Shown here: positions 6,443-13,463 of the stretch, piece by piece
How positions within the stretch are numbered: the first letter of the stretch is position 1
How the letters are laid out: every line of letters begins with the position of its first letter
Assembly (NCBI GenBank): GCA_964389805.1
Contig: CAYMFU010000142.1
Coordinates: forward strand, 1 to 15,559
Direction of reading: 5' to 3'
Length of the DNA stretch: 15,559 bases
From: JAGTVG01 sp964389805
GTDB lineage: Bacteria; Bacteroidota; Bacteroidia; Cytophagales; Cyclobacteriaceae
Notes under the pieces: generated by a model
What the model saw: only the letters and a program-made list of their open reading frames with translations
What the model was told of the DNA's origin: nothing
Database searches by the model: none
Translations under genes and position numbers: made by a program

Positions 6443-8809
6443 TTATTTATAATTAGCGATCAAATATATATCCCCTTGATCTGTATCCCTTGAATAGAGG
6501 ATGCTTTTGTTATCCGGTGAAAAGCTACCATGATGAACATGCCATTTGCCAGCCCCGAGTGTTATTTGTTCAGGATCGCCTATGATGGTAGGAAAATCCT
6601 TAGAACTATTAGGTGGATCAAGTTTTAATCGAAATATGTTGAAACTAAAATGGCCAACTGCTGTAGTATAGCCCAGCCATTGGCCATCAGAAGAAACAAA
6701 GATTTCCGCTAACGGTAAATCCTGCTTAAGTATTTTTCCCTCACCAGTTTCAATATTGATTATAACTAATTCTGTTGTATAGGCTTTTTCAGTTGCATTA
6801 CGATTACAAATAATCATATTTGAATTTTGATACCAGGCAAATGTGTTTACTTGTGATATAACAGACCGGGCACTATTACTATCTGGATCGGCTATCCATA
6901 GTGAGTAACCTTCTTCACTCCCTGCTAAATATCCAATTTTTCTACCATCCGGTGACCATTTTACTTGATTAGCATATCCAAAAGATCCCATTGATAATTC
7001 TACGATCTCCTCACTAGCCTTTCTAAGATTTTTACCATCTGAGTCCATGATCCAGACATGTGAAGTGGAGTCACGATTTGAGAAAAAGGCGATTTGATCT
7101 CCCTTGGGAGACCAATCTGCTCTTATATCAATCGAAGAAGTATTACTGGTGAGATTGATTTCTTTTTTACTTTCCGAAAGGTCAATCATCCAGATCTCGC
7201 TATCCCCTGTTCGATTGGATTCATATATGATCTTTTTGCCATCTGGAGAAAAGCGGCCATAGAAATTATCTCCATTGTGGTTAGTGAGTTGTTCCTCCTC
7301 CTTGTTTTCAGTATTCAACAATATAAGATCTACCTGATGACTAAATTGATCAACACTAAGACCTCCACTTGGTATTACCGAAACATCCGTTAGCTGACCA
7401 ATGGAATAAGTCAGCAATTTTAAATCTTTCGTGGCAATCATCAACTCCCAGATATTAGAAACACCTCCTTCATCTGATGTAAAAATAATTTTCCTGCTAT
7501 CTGCCGAAAAGGTTGTAGAAGTTATAGTATGATCTGAAATTAATAGTTGCTCTTTCTGGTCTCCTTTCAGACTTTTCAACCATATCTTCCCATTGCGTAC
7601 GAAAACAATCAACTCTCCGTTGGGTGAAAAGGAGGCTGAAAGGTCAATGTTACCTTGAGGGGGGGTTGTAACTTGAGTCTCCAAACCTGTTTGCATATTA
7701 ATCTTTGATATAGCCACTGTACCATCTTCCAGTAACCTTGAAAAAAGTATCTCATTTCCATCAGGAGACCAGGGGGCTGCACCAAAACCAACTGCTGCCC
7801 ATTGGTCCTGTGCCATGCCAGGCAAATGCGTTTCAGCCAATTTACGTTCTAATCCTCCGGTTGACGGTACCCAGAAAATATTTGTACCACCCTTACGAAC
7901 CGACGTATAGGCTATCTTTGACCCATCAGGGGACCAACGGGGATTATACTCATCATATGGCGTGTCAACTATTCTTACAGCATCTCCTCCAGTTCGGTTT
8001 TTGATGTAAATATCCGGATTTCCTGAAGCCATAGATACGTAAGTAAACATCCTTCCATCCGGAGACCAGGATTCATATCCTTCAAAAATAGCTGATGTAG
8101 TAAGCGATTTAAGCATATAGGGCCCTTCTGAGGATCCTCCCTTTTTAAAAAAATCAAAATAACTACTTAAAGCAAACAGTGTTAAAGCCAAGCCTCCCAG
8201 AACGGCAAGTATCAATATCAACATACGTGTTGCCAAAGGCTCCTTTTTTGCATTCTCCTTTTCGCTAATTAATGTAGCCTTACCCTGCATTTGTTTTAGT
8301 GCCGGAATGGTAAGACCTTCGGCATCCACGGCATATACCAGTACAGGATTCTCAACATTTTTTAGTTGAAAAGTTCCCATAAAAAGAGTAGAAAAGTTTG
8401 TTTGATATTTTATTTCTCTCTTAACTTTTCCAGAAATGATCACAGAGCCAGCAACTCCGAGGCCTTCTAACCGTGAAGCTATATTCACCCCATCCCCAAA
8501 AGCATCGTTTTCCTCAAAAACCACTTCTCCCAGATGTATCCCAATGCGTAGATCCAGATCCTCTTCTGCTATTTTTTGCTGTAATGAAATGGCACAATCG
8601 ACCGCATCTGAAACGGATTGAAATGTGCTCATTGTTCCATCACCCAGTTCTGTATGTAAAACACCATGGTACCTTTTAACAAAAACTTTTTGAATTTCCT
8701 TATTTCTTTTAAGCAGTTTCATGGCCTTGTCATGGTCCCTGCCCATCAGGGCTGTGTAGCCTACTATGTCAGTGAACATTATAGCAGCTAATTGGCGAGT
8801 TTCAGGCAT
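6443..8809 (-). CDS. Class III cyclase-like protein with membrane helix and PD40/TolB-like beta-propeller
   Basis: A 788-residue membrane protein. Residues 1-165 are a class III cyclase domain with metal residues D14 and D57, base-selecting D102, and N109 and R113 (VNIASR). The Lys that normally selects adenine is Thr here (T53, in LHTELGDGT). Substrate or activity may therefore differ from the paralogue downstream. A transmembrane helix spans about 196-216. The rest is a string of about ten PD40-type repeats (WSPDGRMFTYVS, WSPDGSKIAYTS, FSPDGKKIIYES, WSPKGDQIAFFS and others), as in the TolB C-terminal propeller, enough for one large or two smaller propellers. Topology places the propeller in the periplasm as a likely sensor. 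The start is shared with the paralogue: both begin MP...TRQLAAIMFTDIVGYTALMG and have near-identical DNA around the ATG. Confidence 0.88.
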   Translation of the reverse strand: MPETRQLAAIMFTDIVGYTALMGRDHDKAMKLLKRNKEIQKVFVKRYHGVLHTELGDGTMSTFQSVSDAVDCAISLQQKIAEEDLDLRIGIHLGEVVFEENDAFGDGVNIASRLEGLGVAGSVIISGKVKREIKYQTNFSTLFMGTFQLKNVENPVLVYAVDAEGLTIPALKQMQGKATLISEKENAKKEPLATRMLILILAVLGGLALTLFALSSYFDFFKKGGSSEGPYMLKSLTTSAIFEGYESWSPDGRMFTYVSMASGNPDIYIKNRTGGDAVRIVDTPYDEYNPRWSPDGSKIAYTSVRKGGTNIFWVPSTGGLERKLAETHLPGMAQDQWAAVGFGAAPWSPDGNEILFSRLLEDGTVAISKINMQTGLETQVTTPPQGNIDLSASFSPNGELIVFVRNGKIWLKSLKGDQKEQLLISDHTITSTTFSADSRKIIFTSDEGGVSNIWELMIATKDLKLLTYSIGQLTDVSVIPSGGLSVDQFSHQVDLILLNTENKEEEQLTNHNGDNFYGRFSPDGKKIIYESNRTGDSEIWMIDLSESKKEINLTSNTSSIDIRADWSPKGDQIAFFSNRDSTSHVWIMDSDGKNLRKASEEIVELSMGSFGYANQVKWSPDGRKIGYLAGSEEGYSLWIADPDSNSARSVISQVNTFAWYQNSNMIICNRNATEKAYTTELVIINIETGEGKILKQDLPLAEIFVSSDGQWLGYTTAVGHFSFNIFRLKLDPPNSSKDFPTIIGDPEQITLGAGKWHVHHGSFSPDNKSILYSRDTDQGDIYLIANYK

Positions 8810-8816
8810 TGTTAAG

Positions 8817-8831
8817 CAAGATAGGGAAAAT
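8817..8831 (-). promoter_or_regulatory. Conserved upstream box of the propeller cyclase gene
   Basis: Same 15-base box, ATTTTCCCTATCTTG, as in front of the TPR cyclase, here 7 bases before the ATG. No convincing -33 element is visible. It is either a shared promoter or duplicated flank. Confidence 0.3.
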
Positions 8832-8847
8832 TAGGAAAAATTAAAAT

Positions 8848-8971
8848 CTCCCCCAACCTCAGGCTTAAAACCTTGACAAGCTACGAGAGAAAGCGTCTGA
8901 TGCATTCTTGTTTGAGGGGGTAGTAGTTAGTGCAGTTGAAAGATTGAAGCAGTCTCAGGTTTTAAAAACAA
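8848..8971 (+). repeat. Intergenic structured repeat, copy 2, with partial second leader
   Basis: Leader CCTCAGGCTTAAAACCTTGA at 8857, dyad core at 8888-8908, then a second, degenerate leader TCTCAGGTTTTAAAAAC at 8953-8969. Outer arms CTAC (8881-8884) and GTAG (8920-8923) pair, and runs of five C (8850-8854) and five G (8916-8920) also face each other. This copy lies between divergent genes, so it cannot act as a 3' terminator for either. The recombinase remnant begins about 20 bases beyond the second leader. Confidence 0.8.
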
Positions 8972-8989
8972 ATAATACCCAAGTCAGGT

Positions 8990-9130
8990 GAACATAGCTT
9001 TGATACTTGGAAATGGAACAGATCAGAGATTTTTTCTGGGTTATTGAGGCACAAGTCATTGAATACAACGGAAATATATACTCATGTGGCCGCAAACGCT
9101 TTAAATAAAATAAAAAATTTATTAGATTGA
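8990..9130 (+). pseudogene. Decayed C-terminus of a tyrosine recombinase (integron-integrase-like)
   Basis: The frame ending at TGA 9128-9130 reads LLRHKSLNTTEIYTHV followed by AANALNKIKNLLD. It retains the second active-site His region (normally GHKS, here RHKS), the nucleophile Tyr (EIYTHV) and a tail like the VRSPLD ending of integron integrases. Upstream, EHSFDT resembles LRHSFAT. A short stretch in another frame reads GNGTDQRFFLG, like the usual ENGTDLRYIQ segment, which implies small deletions and a frameshift. Everything before this is gone. It is not functional, but it is evidence of a past integrase next to the repeat array. Confidence 0.75.
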
Positions 9131-9164
9131 GAAAAATACATAAGGGGAAAGTGACATAAGGAAC

Positions 9165-9191
9165 TTATCCCTATGTTATCGGTAAGATTTT
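9165..9191 (+). repeat. Left arm of an inverted repeat flanking a methyltransferase gene
   Basis: Contains TTATCCCTA (9165-9173) and GTTATCGGTAAGATTTT (9175-9191). Both recur inverted after the gene: TAGGGATAA at 10072-10080, and AAATCTATACCGATAAC at 10079-10095 with a single inserted base. The two blocks change order between the arms. ACATAAGG also repeats at 9138 and 9154, and ACATAAGG/CCCTATGT forms a local dyad here. Confidence 0.55.
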
Positions 9192-9272
9192 GGAGAAAAA
9201 TATGCATAGCTTAAAAGTTTTGGTTGATTAATTATGCAACAAGTTCAATGAATAATATTAAAAACTAAAAAT

Positions 9273-10055
9273 ATGAAGAAATCAAAAATCCAAGGGGAGC
9301 TTTGGGGAAAATCACCAAATGGCTGGGCCGAGATTCAAGAGCCTATGAGTAAACCATTATGGGAGGCCATGCTTAAAGCTACTGAAGTTGGAACAAAAAC
9401 CATCATACTTGATGTAGGCTGTGGTTCTGGTGGGGCAAGCGCTATGGCTAGAGAACGTGGTGCTGAGGTTTATGGAGTTGATGTGGCTGAAGGCTTGCTG
9501 TCGATTGCCATTCAGCGAGTCCCAGACGCTAATTTCCAAATTGCGGATATCGAAAAACTGCCATTTGAAGACAATATGTTTGATGTGATATTTGCCGCAA
9601 ACTCGTTGCAATATACAGAAGATCGGATAGCAGCTTTACATGAACTAAAAAGAGTTTGTAAGCCAAATGGACTGATCGTTGCAGGACTCTTTGGACCACC
9701 CGAAAAAGTAGAATATCGAGCTATTTTTGGTGCTTTACGTGATGCAATGCCAGAACCACCTACAGGCGGAGGGCCATTCGAATTTTCAGCACCAGGCAAG
9801 TTAGAGGACCTTTTTACAGAAGCAGGCTTAACTAATCTCAAATCTGAAGAGGTGAACTGTCCATTTGAATATGCCGATTTTGAATCATTCTGGTATGGAA
9901 ACGCTTCGGCGGGTCCTGCTCAAGGAATATTACAGACTGTTAGTGAGGATAAATTGAAGTCGGTTGTCAGAGCGGCGGTCAACGAATTCCTACTTGATGA
10001 TGGTAGAATCCTAATCCCAACAAATGTGTTTAAATATGTATCAGCTTCTATCTAA
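9273..10055 (+). CDS. Class I SAM-dependent methyltransferase (Methyltransf_11/25 type)
   Basis: A soluble 260-residue enzyme that should transfer a methyl group from S-adenosylmethionine to a small-molecule substrate. The Rossmann core shows motif I at 45-53 (ILDVGCGSG), the acidic end of strand 2 at D70 (YGVDVAE), the strand-3 Asp in FQIADIEKLPF, and the post-I motif FDVIFAANSLQY. HELKRVCKPNGLIVAGLFGP follows, as in ubiquinone/menaquinone-type methyltransferases. The C-terminal cap (about 150-230, with EPPTGGGPFEFSAPG) probably shapes the substrate pocket; the substrate cannot be told. The ATG at 9273 gives a normal family length. The gene stands alone, flanked by the inverted-repeat arms and by repeat copies 2 and 3, as a cassette would be. 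Confidence 0.85.
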   Translation: MKKSKIQGELWGKSPNGWAEIQEPMSKPLWEAMLKATEVGTKTIILDVGCGSGGASAMARERGAEVYGVDVAEGLLSIAIQRVPDANFQIADIEKLPFEDNMFDVIFAANSLQYTEDRIAALHELKRVCKPNGLIVAGLFGPPEKVEYRAIFGALRDAMPEPPTGGGPFEFSAPGKLEDLFTEAGLTNLKSEEVNCPFEYADFESFWYGNASAGPAQGILQTVSEDKLKSVVRAAVNEFLLDDGRILIPTNVFKYVSASI

Positions 10056-10070
10056 AACAAAATATATATG

Positions 10071-10095
10071 TTAGGGATAAATCTATACCGATAAC
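10071..10095 (-). repeat. Right arm of the inverted repeat flanking the methyltransferase gene
   Basis: TTAGGGATAA followed by ATCTATACCGATAAC; the inverse of blocks at 9165-9191 (see that entry). It begins 16 bases after the methyltransferase stop codon. Confidence 0.55.
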
Positions 10096-10190
10096 ACAAA
10101 ATAACGCCATTAAAACAAGAGTTTATTCAAGCCGTTTGATGAGGCAATATAATCTCAGTTATAAAACCCTATAAGCCCTATTAAACAAAT

Positions 10191-10312
10191 CCCACAACCT
10201 CAGGCTTAAAAACCTTGATAAGCTACGAGAGAAAGCGTCTGACGCATTCTTTTTTACTTCGTAATAGAAAATAGCTTTTAAAGTATTCCTACGATCTCAG
10301 GCTAAAAAAACG
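10191..10312 (+). repeat. Intergenic structured repeat, copy 3, with second leader
   Basis: Leader CCTCAGGCTTAAAAACCTTG at 10199 and core at 10230-10250. The right arm is GACGC instead of GATGC, which turns the G-T wobble into a full G-C pair. Outer arms TACGA (10224-10228) and TCGTA (10259-10263) pair. A second leader, TCTCAGGCTAAAAAAAC at 10295-10311, is enclosed by CTACG/CGTAG. GCTTA/TAAGC within the first leader forms an extra small stem. The segment 10055-10432 holds nothing else that I can identify. Confidence 0.8.
10230..10256 (+). terminator. Probable intrinsic terminator formed by repeat copy 3
   Basis: The dyad core (AGAA/TTCT and GCGTC/GACGC arms with one A-A mismatch) is followed by an eight-base T tract interrupted by a single C. 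It lies 175 bases after the methyltransferase stop codon. Opening the centre gives a small loop. The other copies have weaker T-runs, so termination may not be the element's only role. Confidence 0.5.
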
Positions 10313-10432
10313 TAGTAACCGCATATTTTGCAGTTTACAAATACAAAAAGTGAACTTTAAAATTCTCACAGTTCTTATCTGAGTAATATCATAATTTTAT
10401 ATCTTTCGATATCAATTTTTAAACAAACTATT

Positions 10433-12565
10433 GTGAAAATCCTGATATACATAATTATTGGTGCTTTTTTTTTAATTCTAACTCAATGCAGGCAATCCTT
10501 TGAACCGGGATCTGCAGAACACATAGCCTATATCACCACCCAGGTGGACGACGATCGACTAACCAGGGCCGATGAGACTCCCGGGGACTGGTTGTCGCAT
10601 GGGAGGAATTATTATGAAGACCGGTTCAGTGCGTTGGATCAAATTAAAGAGTCAAACATCGAAAACCTCAGTCTTGCATGGAGTTTGATTCTTGGTACGA
10701 AACGAGGTGTTGAGGCTACGCCCCTGGTGGCCGATGGTATCATGTTCCTTACCGGTTCCTGGAGTTTAGTTTACGCTGTCGATGCCAGAGATGGGACTTT
10801 GATCTGGAAGTACAACCCGATGGTCCCCGGCAAGTATGGGGAAAAAGCGTGCTGTGATGTAGTTAACCGGGGCTTGGCAATGTATAAAGGGCGTGTCTAT
10901 ATTGGAACTATTGACGGACGATTGATTTCAATCGATGCGGCAACAGGAAACCCTATCTGGGAAGTGCTGACGGTCGATACCACAAAATATTATACCATCA
11001 CCGGAGCACCGCGGGTTGTTGATGGTAAGATAGTGATCGGCAATGGTGGCGCTGAGTATGGTGTACGTGGTTACGTTACCGCGTATGATGCAATGTCCGG
11101 CGAACTGGTCTGGAGGTTTTATACGGTTCCGGGTGATCCGTCTCTACCTTTTGAATCTCCTGCCATGGAGACAGCCGCAAGGACATGGACCGGAACATGG
11201 TGGAAATATGGTGGTGGCGGGACAGCCTGGGATGCCATAGCCTATGATCCTCAGCTCAAGCTGGTATATGTCGGAACAGGCAATGGATCCCCATGGGTTA
11301 GGAAGTACCGGAGTCCGGGTGGAGGTGATAACCTGTACCTTTCCTCCATTGTTGCCCTCCAAGTCGATACAGGAGAACTTGTCTGGTATTATCAAACTAC
11401 GCCCGGTGAATCCTGGGATTATACCGCTACACAACACATGATCCTTGCAGACCTGGAAATAGATGGAAAGCCTAGAAAAGTTCTCATGCAGGCACCAAAA
11501 AATGGATTTTTTTATGTGCTGGACAGGGCAACAGGAGAATTACTTTCAGCAGATGCATATGTATATGTGAACTGGGCCAGGAGCGTTGATCTTAGTACTG
11601 GCCGTCCCATAGAAAATGAATTCAGCCGGTATGAACAAGTCAATGCCATGGTTGCTCCCAACTATGAAGGGGGACACAACTGGCACCCCATGGCGTACAA
11701 TCCCATTACAAAGCTGGTTTACATACCAGCGCTTGATAATGCCTCCGTTTATGGTGCGGATCCGGATTGGGAATCACATGAATCAGGGTTTGCTGTTGGA
11801 AACGGCTGGAATGCAGCCACCGGCTACGATCCGGATAAACCCACCGTACTTGATTCGCTGGTTCAGAGGCCATTGCCGAGAGGAAAACTGATCGCCTGGG
11901 ATCCTGTCGGCAAACGCCAGGTATGGCAGGTATATCATCCCACACCCTGGAACGCAGGGGTATTGACTACAGCTTCGGGTCTGGTTTTTCAGGGTACCAC
12001 GGACGGCCGGTTTGTGGTTTTCGATGCTGAGGATGGCACGAAATTATGGGATACATCCCTGGGAATTGGCGTGATCGCCACACCGATTACTTACCTTGTC
12101 GATGGCATCCAGTATGTTACGATCGTTGCGGGATGGGGAGGAGGTGTAGGACAGAAAATGAAATTCACCGAGCATAACTATCCCGGTACGGTTTTCACCT
12201 ATGCACTGAATAAGCAAGCACCCAATCCTGTATACCCGGAGCCAGTTCAAAAACAACTTATTGATCTTGAGGTTAAGGTCTCCGAGGAGGATATAGCCCG
12301 GGGAGCGGTACTTTTCGGCACCTATTGCGCGCTCTGTCATGCATCCATCGGATCCGGCGGGGGTAACATTCCCGATCTGGGTTATTCTACTGAAGAAACG
12401 TATCAAAATTTTCAGGCTATTGTACATGAAGGGGCACTCCTGCCCCTTGGCATGCCCAATTTTGGTAACCGGCTGGGTACCCTGGAAGTATCAGATATTA
12501 AGAATTATATATTAGCTACTGCTAAAAAGATAAAAGAAAAGCAAAAGAATAGTGACACGAGATAA
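10433..12565 (+). CDS. PQQ-dependent alcohol dehydrogenase with C-terminal cytochrome c domain, lipoprotein
   Basis: Oxidises an alcohol or aldehyde in the periplasm, passing electrons from pyrroloquinoline quinone to its own heme. The GTG start gives an N-terminal signal with a lipobox-like end at C19 (LILTQC), so it is probably membrane-anchored. The beta-propeller shows the adjacent cysteines C140-C141 (KACCDVVNRG), GGGGTAWDAIAYD with the PQQ-stacking Trp, GTGNGSPW with the metal-ligand Asn, and GDNLYLSS. The catalytic Asp is D329 in ESWDYTATQ. The residue two places later is Thr331, not the Asp typical of lanthanide enzymes, so a calcium form is predicted. The C-terminal domain has C632-x-x-C635-H636 and a likely Met ligand at M674 (PLGMPNF). 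The 710 residues match quinohemoprotein dehydrogenases. GC in two hand-counted lines is 50-53%, above most neighbours, which suggests transfer. No PQQ synthesis gene is in the window. Confidence 0.93.
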   Translation: MKILIYIIIGAFFLILTQCRQSFEPGSAEHIAYITTQVDDDRLTRADETPGDWLSHGRNYYEDRFSALDQIKESNIENLSLAWSLILGTKRGVEATPLVADGIMFLTGSWSLVYAVDARDGTLIWKYNPMVPGKYGEKACCDVVNRGLAMYKGRVYIGTIDGRLISIDAATGNPIWEVLTVDTTKYYTITGAPRVVDGKIVIGNGGAEYGVRGYVTAYDAMSGELVWRFYTVPGDPSLPFESPAMETAARTWTGTWWKYGGGGTAWDAIAYDPQLKLVYVGTGNGSPWVRKYRSPGGGDNLYLSSIVALQVDTGELVWYYQTTPGESWDYTATQHMILADLEIDGKPRKVLMQAPKNGFFYVLDRATGELLSADAYVYVNWARSVDLSTGRPIENEFSRYEQVNAMVAPNYEGGHNWHPMAYNPITKLVYIPALDNASVYGADPDWESHESGFAVGNGWNAATGYDPDKPTVLDSLVQRPLPRGKLIAWDPVGKRQVWQVYHPTPWNAGVLTTASGLVFQGTTDGRFVVFDAEDGTKLWDTSLGIGVIATPITYLVDGIQYVTIVAGWGGGVGQKMKFTEHNYPGTVFTYALNKQAPNPVYPEPVQKQLIDLEVKVSEEDIARGAVLFGTYCALCHASIGSGGGNIPDLGYSTEETYQNFQAIVHEGALLPLGMPNFGNRLGTLEVSDIKNYILATAKKIKEKQKNSDTR

Positions 12566-12883
12566 ATGCTGTTATTCATCGCAGGCTGCGGATTCAGTGG
12601 CTACACCTTAGGAAATCGGTGATCATAATGGCAGCTAACCTTCGTTCTTGTATGGCTGCTTATTATTGGGATTAAAAAATCATCCGCACATAAACCTATC
12701 TTAATAAAAGTTAAGAAGAATTGAGGAAAGTCAAGAGTAGTTGTAAGCTTAATACTAAAAATGGCTTCAACTCTGAACTTTTGTAAGGCTTGCTTTTGTT
12801 ATTAAATAAAAACCAATGATTCTGTATAAACACAACATTTTTATGCAGGAGTTGTATGTCATTTTAACTAAAAATTAAAAATC
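12566..12883 (+). other. Intergenic stretch with short decayed-looking coding fragments
   Basis: An 18-codon frame starts directly after the dehydrogenase stop (ATG 12566, MLLFIAGCGFSGYTLGNR). The frame 12629-12724 reads WQLTFVLVWLLIIGIKK followed by a basic tail, which looks like the end of a membrane protein but has no start. Both may be remnants of one damaged gene or chance. AGGAAAGTCAAGA at 12724 also occurs at 2604. No RNA gene or clear terminator was seen. Confidence 0.3.
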
Positions 12884-13303
12884 ATGAAAAGATCATTGCT
12901 TGAAGAGCAGAATATTGCTTTAGTTGAAAAATACATTGAAGCATGGAATAATAAAGATCTTCAGCTTATTGACGAAATGATTGATCCTCAATATAAATGT
13001 TATTTGCCATCAAATAATCCTGATTCTATGTCGGCTGAGCAGTTCAAAGGATGGTATGAAACGATTTTTAAAGCCTTTCCTGATGTCCATTATGATATAA
13101 AAGAAATATTTGCTGATGGAAATAGCGTTATTGTTAGGTGGATTTTCACTGGTACTCATGAAGGTGATTTTCAAGGTATCTCTGCCACTGGAAAAAGAAT
13201 TGAAATAGGCGCAATTGAGATAATTCAGGTACAAAATGGAAAGATTACCCAGGAAAGAGCTGAGACTGACGGCGCAGGTTGGAACCAACAACTTGGACTT
13301 TAG
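12884..13303 (+). CDS. SnoaL-like (NTF2-fold) protein, polyketide-cyclase family
   Basis: A small cytosolic protein of 139 residues with the NTF2-like cone fold. The N-terminal helix NIALVEKYIEAWNNKDLQLIDEMID, the block FKAFPDVHYDIKEIFADGNSVIVRW and the following TGTHEGDFQGISATGKRIEIGAIEI are characteristic of SnoaL/ester-cyclase-like proteins. Members act as small isomerases, cyclases or hydrolases, or as ligand binders. The His of TGTHEG and the acidic residues around the cone could serve in catalysis, but the substrate is unknown. The ATG at 12884 has no evident Shine-Dalgarno. It is AT-rich (30% GC in one hand-counted line), unlike the dehydrogenase before it, so the two probably arrived separately. 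Repeat copy 4 begins about 10 bases after the stop. Confidence 0.85.
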   Translation: MKRSLLEEQNIALVEKYIEAWNNKDLQLIDEMIDPQYKCYLPSNNPDSMSAEQFKGWYETIFKAFPDVHYDIKEIFADGNSVIVRWIFTGTHEGDFQGISATGKRIEIGAIEIIQVQNGKITQERAETDGAGWNQQLGL

Positions 13304-13397
13304 CTTAAATGAAAGAAAGCGTCTGATGCATTGTTATTTACTTTGTAATATATAAAATGCTGTTTTTACATTTATGCAGTCTCAGGCGCAAAAAATA
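13304..13397 (+). repeat. Intergenic structured repeat, copy 4, leader lost
   Basis: Core at 13314-13334, with TTGT in place of TTCT as the final arm. Only GCTTAAA of the first leader survives, starting directly after the stop codon. TTACTTTGTAATA after the core matches TTACTTCGTAATA of copy 3, and the second leader TCTCAGGCGCAAAAAAT is at 13380-13396. It lies between convergent genes, where a dyad could end transcription from both sides. Confidence 0.75.
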
Positions 13398-13463
13398 TAT
13401 ACTCGCCTTCTTTACAATTATCGAAAACACTAATTCTGATAAATTACAGAAGCTTTATATACT

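Noticed and set aside
7094..8004. Several open frames on both strands inside the propeller cyclase gene
   Set aside because: They overlap a full-length, motif-rich gene in other frames and show no independent signal.
9131..9272. Riboswitch in the methyltransferase leader (SAM-type)
   Set aside because: There are local dyads, but I see no conserved SAM-riboswitch core; the repeats are better explained as inverted-repeat arms.
10191..10312. The repeats as canonical integron attC sites
   Set aside because: I could not find paired GTTRRRY and RYYYAAC boxes at the ends of any copy, so only a non-canonical site remains possible.
11144..12427. Antisense and alternative open frames within the PQQ dehydrogenase gene
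   Set aside because: Frequent in GC-richer genes; the sense frame is unequivocal over 710 codons.
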